Assembly: GCA_030619585.1 (NCBI GenBank)
Contig: JAUXBD010000050.1
Span: 1 to 7,772 of the forward strand
Reading direction: 5' to 3'
Origin: Desulfobacteraceae bacterium
GTDB lineage: Bacteria; Desulfobacterota; Desulfobacteria; Desulfobacterales; SURF-7
DNA length: 7,772 bases
Below are positions 6,009 through 7,772 of the stretch, piece after piece. The notes beneath the pieces are model-generated. The model was not told where the DNA came from. It was given only the letters and a program-made list of their open reading frames with translations, and made no database searches. The position numbers and the translations under genes are program-made. Positions within the stretch are counted from its first letter, which is position 1, and each line of letters starts with the position of its first letter.

Positions 6009-6367
6009 CAGGGATAAGCATGGAGGTAACCTGCTTACTGATCATGTGGCTTCCGACATAAAGATGGCGTGATCCTGCTTCAGGCTTTTACATGGAACGT
6101 GGGAACCTGTCGTTCTGATGTTAAGGGAGAAACTCAAGTGGAAGCCCCACAAGAGTGAGAGTACCAATGCAGAGCACGGGGGCGGACCGAAAGCGCCGAT
6201 TAAAACAGGTAAAGGATAGAGAATGAAAGAGTCTTATGGTGAAGGTTTAGCAAATCACACCAGCCTCGAGTCATGCGGCGATTGCAGTAATGCAGTGGCT
6301 GAAGCGTTGACAGAGGGAAGCACAGGCGGGCTATTGAGCTCCGAAATCACTATCTCTCGGGTGCCGA

Positions 6368-6500
6368 CCTCGTGGTTCGGTAGGGAAGGCAATACGAGTT
6401 GCAGAACGACCCGGCGGAGTCTTAGAACCTGGCGTGTGGACATCTTTTACTCGGGAATCGGGAGACCCTGCATTTGGCCTTTATTGATATAAAGGTCCGC
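6368..6500 (+). other. Candidate EBS2 and EBS1 of the inner intron
   Basis: GGTCCGC (6494-6500) is the perfect complement of GCGGACC (6182-6188), the seven bases just before the proposed 5' splice site; it is the EBS1 candidate. CCTCGTG (6368-6374) pairs with CACGGGG (6175-6181), immediately upstream, with one G-U wobble; it is the EBS2 candidate. Both fall in segments that vary among related introns, as I recall them. EBS2 is less certain. Confidence 0.55.
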
Positions 6501-6526
6501 ATGGTGAACCCCAAGGGGATACGAGC

Positions 6527-6721
6527 ATGATGCACGAATGCAGGGAGTCGGACAGCTTCATAGTATCTGGGAAGCCTTCGAACAAAATACGTGACAACAA
6601 GTGTATGGCGGAGGAGGTGGAGAAAAGGGAGTTGGCCAAGGGGAATTCGGTAAAGTGAAACAAGGGCCGGACACAGGGCTGGGAAACCTTGCAAAGTGAG
6701 CTTGATCAGATACGGCAGGAG
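6527..6721 (+). pseudogene. ltrA: Remnant of group II intron reverse transcriptase/maturase N-terminus
   Basis: In one frame from the ATG at 6527: MMHECRESDSFIVSGKPSNK, then AEEVEKRELAKGNSVK, a TGA stop (6656-6658), then NKGRTQGWETLQSELDQIRQE. These resemble the pre-RT leader of LtrA-type intron proteins (ESD..V..KPSNK, AKGN, RTQ....LQ..L..IRQ). Immediately after, where the RT0/RT1 blocks should begin, the sequence passes within about 40 nt to domain V. The whole catalytic RT, maturase and any endonuclease domain have therefore been deleted, leaving about 65 codons with an internal stop. Conservation may reflect intron RNA structure as much as protein. Confidence 0.55.
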
Positions 6722-6761
6722 CCTGTAGGTCAAGGCGTCTGTGCGTCACTACCTGAGGCAG

Positions 6762-6835
6762 GAGCCCAGTGCGGTAGTTCCGTATAATTGGGATCTGTAC
6801 GGGGGGTGCCGGGTAACCGGCATTCCTACCGTGAC
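6762..6835 (+). other. Domains V and VI of the inner intron
   Basis: Domain V (6762-6796) has the catalytic AGC triad at 6763-6765, lower stem GAGCCCA/TTGGGATCT and upper stem GTGCGG/CCGTAT. Domain VI (6797-6835) has a strong GGTGCCGG/CCGGCATTCC stem with a GTAA loop, then bulged A6828, 7 nt before the final AC at 6834-6835, as expected for the branch-point adenosine. Confidence 0.8.
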
Positions 6836-6979
6836 AACTCGTAGTAGTAATGAAGGCTCTGTAATGGAGCCGGAGCGAAGGGGTTGGATCAACCTGTTTT
6901 ACTTTTGGGCCAACCAGCAATGGGAGGATCCTTTTAAGTAAAGCAAGGCTGACGGTTTATGCCGCCAGTTGGATGATAG

Positions 6980-7053
6980 GAGCCGTATGAATCGAGAGAT
7001 TCACGTACGGATCTGAGAGGGCCTGGGGGTGCAATTCTCCTGGGCTACTCGAC
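6980..7053 (+). other. Domains V and VI of the outer intron
   Basis: Domain V (6980-7014) has catalytic AGC at 6981-6983, lower stem GAGCCGT/ACGGATCT, upper stem TGAATC/GATTCA and a GAGA tetraloop: a textbook domain V. Domain VI (7015-7053) pairs GCCTGGGGG with CTCCTGGGC, has candidate branch A7047, and ends CTACTCGAC, a common bacterial group II 3' end. Confidence 0.9.
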
Positions 7054-7126
7054 TGCTAAAAGTAATCAGTTGTTTATATTAAAATAAACGTTAATTTTTA
7101 CCTAAAAAACTGCTTTGGAGGGTATT
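7054..7126 (+). promoter_or_regulatory. 3' exon: expression platform and leader of the Cys-rich gene
   Basis: 73 nt from the intron 3' end to the ATG. An AT-only hairpin GTTTAT/ATAAAC (7072-7077/7084-7089) is nested in CAGTT/AACTG (7067-7071/7108-7112), with TTTTTA (7095-7100) between. The ribosome site GGAGGG (7117-7122) lies 4 nt before the ATG. The ATTAAAATAAACGTTA segment resembles ATTAAAATTAAGACGTTA after aptamer 1, suggesting that both leaders descend from one riboswitch unit and supporting the splice junction chosen here. Confidence 0.5.
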
Positions 7127-7396
7127 ATGCAGACATATAGAAAATCAGCGATATTGATCATCATAATCATCGGTTGTGCGTCCGTACTAGGTAGTGCGAA
7201 CACGTGTATTATGAGTTGCAACAATTTGCAGATTCAGGATACATTGGCATGCGGAACCGCTAAGGCGACGTGCGACGTAACGTGTGTAGTATTTTCAGAT
7301 CCTAAACAGTGCTACGATATATGTGGTGCCATGCATGTGAGTTGTATAGAAGAGTCGGACCGGATCCATGATGCGTGTTTCGATGATTGTGAATGA
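7127..7396 (+). CDS. Exported Cys-rich alpha-hairpin protein with mirror-symmetric cysteines
   Basis: 89 aa. The start is ATG 7127 with GGAGGG 4 nt upstream; an upstream in-frame TTG is less likely. The N-terminus is a signal peptide: basic MQTYRK, hydrophobic 8-22, probable signal peptidase I site after Gly-Ser-Ala24. Ile-Ile-Gly-Cys17 could also be read as a lipobox, but the hydrophobic run before it is short. The mature part (65 aa) has ten cysteines at 27, 31, 42, 49, 53, 62, 66, 73, 84 and 88; every pair i,j counted inward sums to 115, so the pattern is an exact mirror about residue 57.5, at the SDPK turn. Four are CxxxC motifs. Spacings of 4, 7 and 11 put all on one helix face. Inferred fold: two antiparallel helices joined by five cross-strand disulfides, like an extended alpha-hairpinin. 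I recognise no family. Expression is probably set by riboswitch 2 and intron splicing. Confidence 0.8.
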   Translation: MQTYRKSAILIIIIIGCASVLGSANTCIMSCNNLQIQDTLACGTAKATCDVTCVVFSDPKQCYDICGAMHVSCIEESDRIHDACFDDCE

Positions 7397-7466
7397 TAAA
7401 GTGATAATCATTTGATTGTACAAAATCATGTGAATGGAGAGCGGGACTAATTTAATATATATTTAT

Positions 7467-7678
7467 CTATGATAGCAAATAGCGGTTGGATTTTATAACC
7501 ACTTAATATGTTAGATAAAAAATTATATATATCTTTCATAAAAACAGCTAAAAACATCCAAAATGATGCCAGTTTTTAGAGTTTTTTACAGATTTAACCC
7601 TTAACTGGTTCTGGTGTGTTGGTGTAATTATCTGAAATTATGATCTTAATAAAATCCAACCGTCATTTGCTGCCATAG
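7467..7678. mobile_element. MITE-like element with terminal inverted repeats
   Basis: The first 30 bases, CTATG-AT-AGCAAAT-AG-CGGTTGGATTTTAT, recur inverted at 7678-7649 with four mismatches (26/30). Each end is flanked by ATATTTAT (7459-7466 and 7679-7686), a possible 8-bp target duplication, though AT-rich. The interior has no open frame but holds a second hairpin, CTAAAAAC/GTTTTTAG (7548-7555/7572-7579). The 212-bp size, non-coding interior and matched ends fit a miniature transposable element; the parent family is not identified. The rest of 7397-7772 shows nothing I can support as a gene. Confidence 0.6.
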
Positions 7679-7772
7679 ATATTTATAGATCGGTTATGGG
7701 TCGGAAACGTTTAAATTCATTGATACAGTAGTTATAATCGTCGTCTGGATGTTCTCACACATTTTGTACCCA

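Larger units (their letters stand above)
6189..6835 (+). mobile_element. Inner group II intron with deleted RT, nested in the outer intron
   Basis: About 647 nt. The 3' end is clear: domain V (6762-6796) and domain VI (6797-6835) with bulged A6828 and final AC. The 5' end is set at 6189 by two independent signs: removal of 6189-6835 joins ACC to AACTC, making CCAACTC pair with GGGGTTGG (6880-6887) to rebuild an outer-intron stem, and a 7-nt complement of the preceding GCGGACC lies in a loop at 6494-6500. The first bases read GAAAG rather than consensus GUGYG. Internal peptide echoes (MKESYGEGLANHT near 6223, KGRTQGWETLQSELDQIRQ near 6662) place it with introns whose LtrA-type protein begins that way, but the RT body is absent. 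Confidence 0.78.
5748..7053 (+). mobile_element. Outer group II intron (ORF-less) of a nested twintron
   Basis: Starts with consensus GUGUG (5748-5752) and ends with a domain V/VI pair and CUACUCGAC (3' AC at 7053). Its RNA is in two pieces, 5748-6188 and 6836-7053 (about 660 nt), split by the inner intron. Seen in order: an 8-bp early domain I stem GTGCATGC/GCATGCAC (5759-5766/5779-5786); EBS2 and EBS1 loops at 5965-5978 and 5996-6004; the GGGGGCGGACC segment before the interruption; the hairpin GGCTCT/GGAGCC with flanking GCGAAGG after it; a minimal domain IV hairpin near 6952-6966; domain V at 6980-7014; and domain VI at 7015-7053. No reverse transcriptase is encoded, so splicing in vivo would need self-splicing or a maturase in trans. 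It sits between a c-di-GMP aptamer and its gene, an untranslated-leader location. Confidence 0.88.

Noticed and set aside
6223..6492. 89-codon open frame beginning MKESYGEGLANHT, as a separate gene
   Set aside because: It lies inside the inner group II intron and matches the leader peptide commonly read through intron RNA ahead of LtrA; the frame ends before any domain and its bases are better explained as ribozyme structure.
6422..6920. Long minus-strand open frames of 60-120 codons
   Set aside because: They are antisense to structured, GC-rich intron RNA and have no ribosome sites or recognisable domains.
6741..6941. 66-codon open frame spanning the inner intron 3' end and outer domain III
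   Set aside because: It crosses the inner intron 3' splice site and the domain V/VI bases; it is explained entirely by two intron RNAs.
7683..7772. Minus-strand reading HPDDDYNYCINEFKRF ending in TAA, as the tail of a gene beyond the window
   Set aside because: The composition looks protein-like, but an in-frame TGA precedes it within the window and there is no recognisable family; too short to call.

Overview
The window is a moderately AT-rich stretch of bacterial chromosome. A CooC-type nickel-insertion ATPase, a phasin-like protein paired with an ABC1/UbiB kinase, a Ca-loop lipoprotein and c-di-GMP-I (GEMM) riboswitches together suggest an anaerobic Desulfobacterota-like (former Deltaproteobacteria) or related lineage. 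That assignment is inference from gene content only; no rRNA or marker gene is present.

Left half (1-4638), ordinary housekeeping and envelope genes: cooC on the minus strand; a small phasin-like helical protein and a full-length UbiB/ABC1 kinase on the plus strand; then, convergent to ubiB, a two-gene minus-strand unit of a beta-rich lipoprotein followed 4 nt later by an SRPBCC lipid-binding-fold protein.

Middle (4639-5344), no intact gene: just upstream of the lipoprotein gene lies the fossil of an IS200/IS605 element, with both subterminal hairpins and the last ~48 codons of TnpA interrupted by a stop. AT-rich sequence with a candidate promoter and a large leader hairpin follows.

Right half (5345-7396), the interesting part: two c-di-GMP-I riboswitch aptamers in direct orientation. 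The first, diverged, precedes a 70-aa protein of unknown function. The second, near consensus, directly abuts a group II intron whose 5' GUGUG follows the last conserved aptamer base. This outer intron is itself split by a second, RT-less group II intron, giving a nested 'twintron' (5748-7053, inner 6189-6835). The outer intron's EBS1 and EBS2 loops are exact 6-nt complements of the most conserved 3' segment of the c-di-GMP aptamer, so aptamer folding and splice-site recognition use the same bases. After splicing of both introns the aptamer would lie 73 nt before the start codon of an exported 89-aa protein whose ten mature cysteines are placed with exact mirror symmetry about one point, as expected for an antiparallel helical hairpin closed by five cross-strand disulfides.

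The right end (7397-7772) has no convincing gene but holds a 212-bp MITE-like element with imperfect 30-bp terminal inverted repeats and an 8-bp flanking direct repeat.

The proposed system is a c-di-GMP-responsive leader in which a nested group II intron must be removed to reconnect a riboswitch with a disulfide-rich secreted protein.
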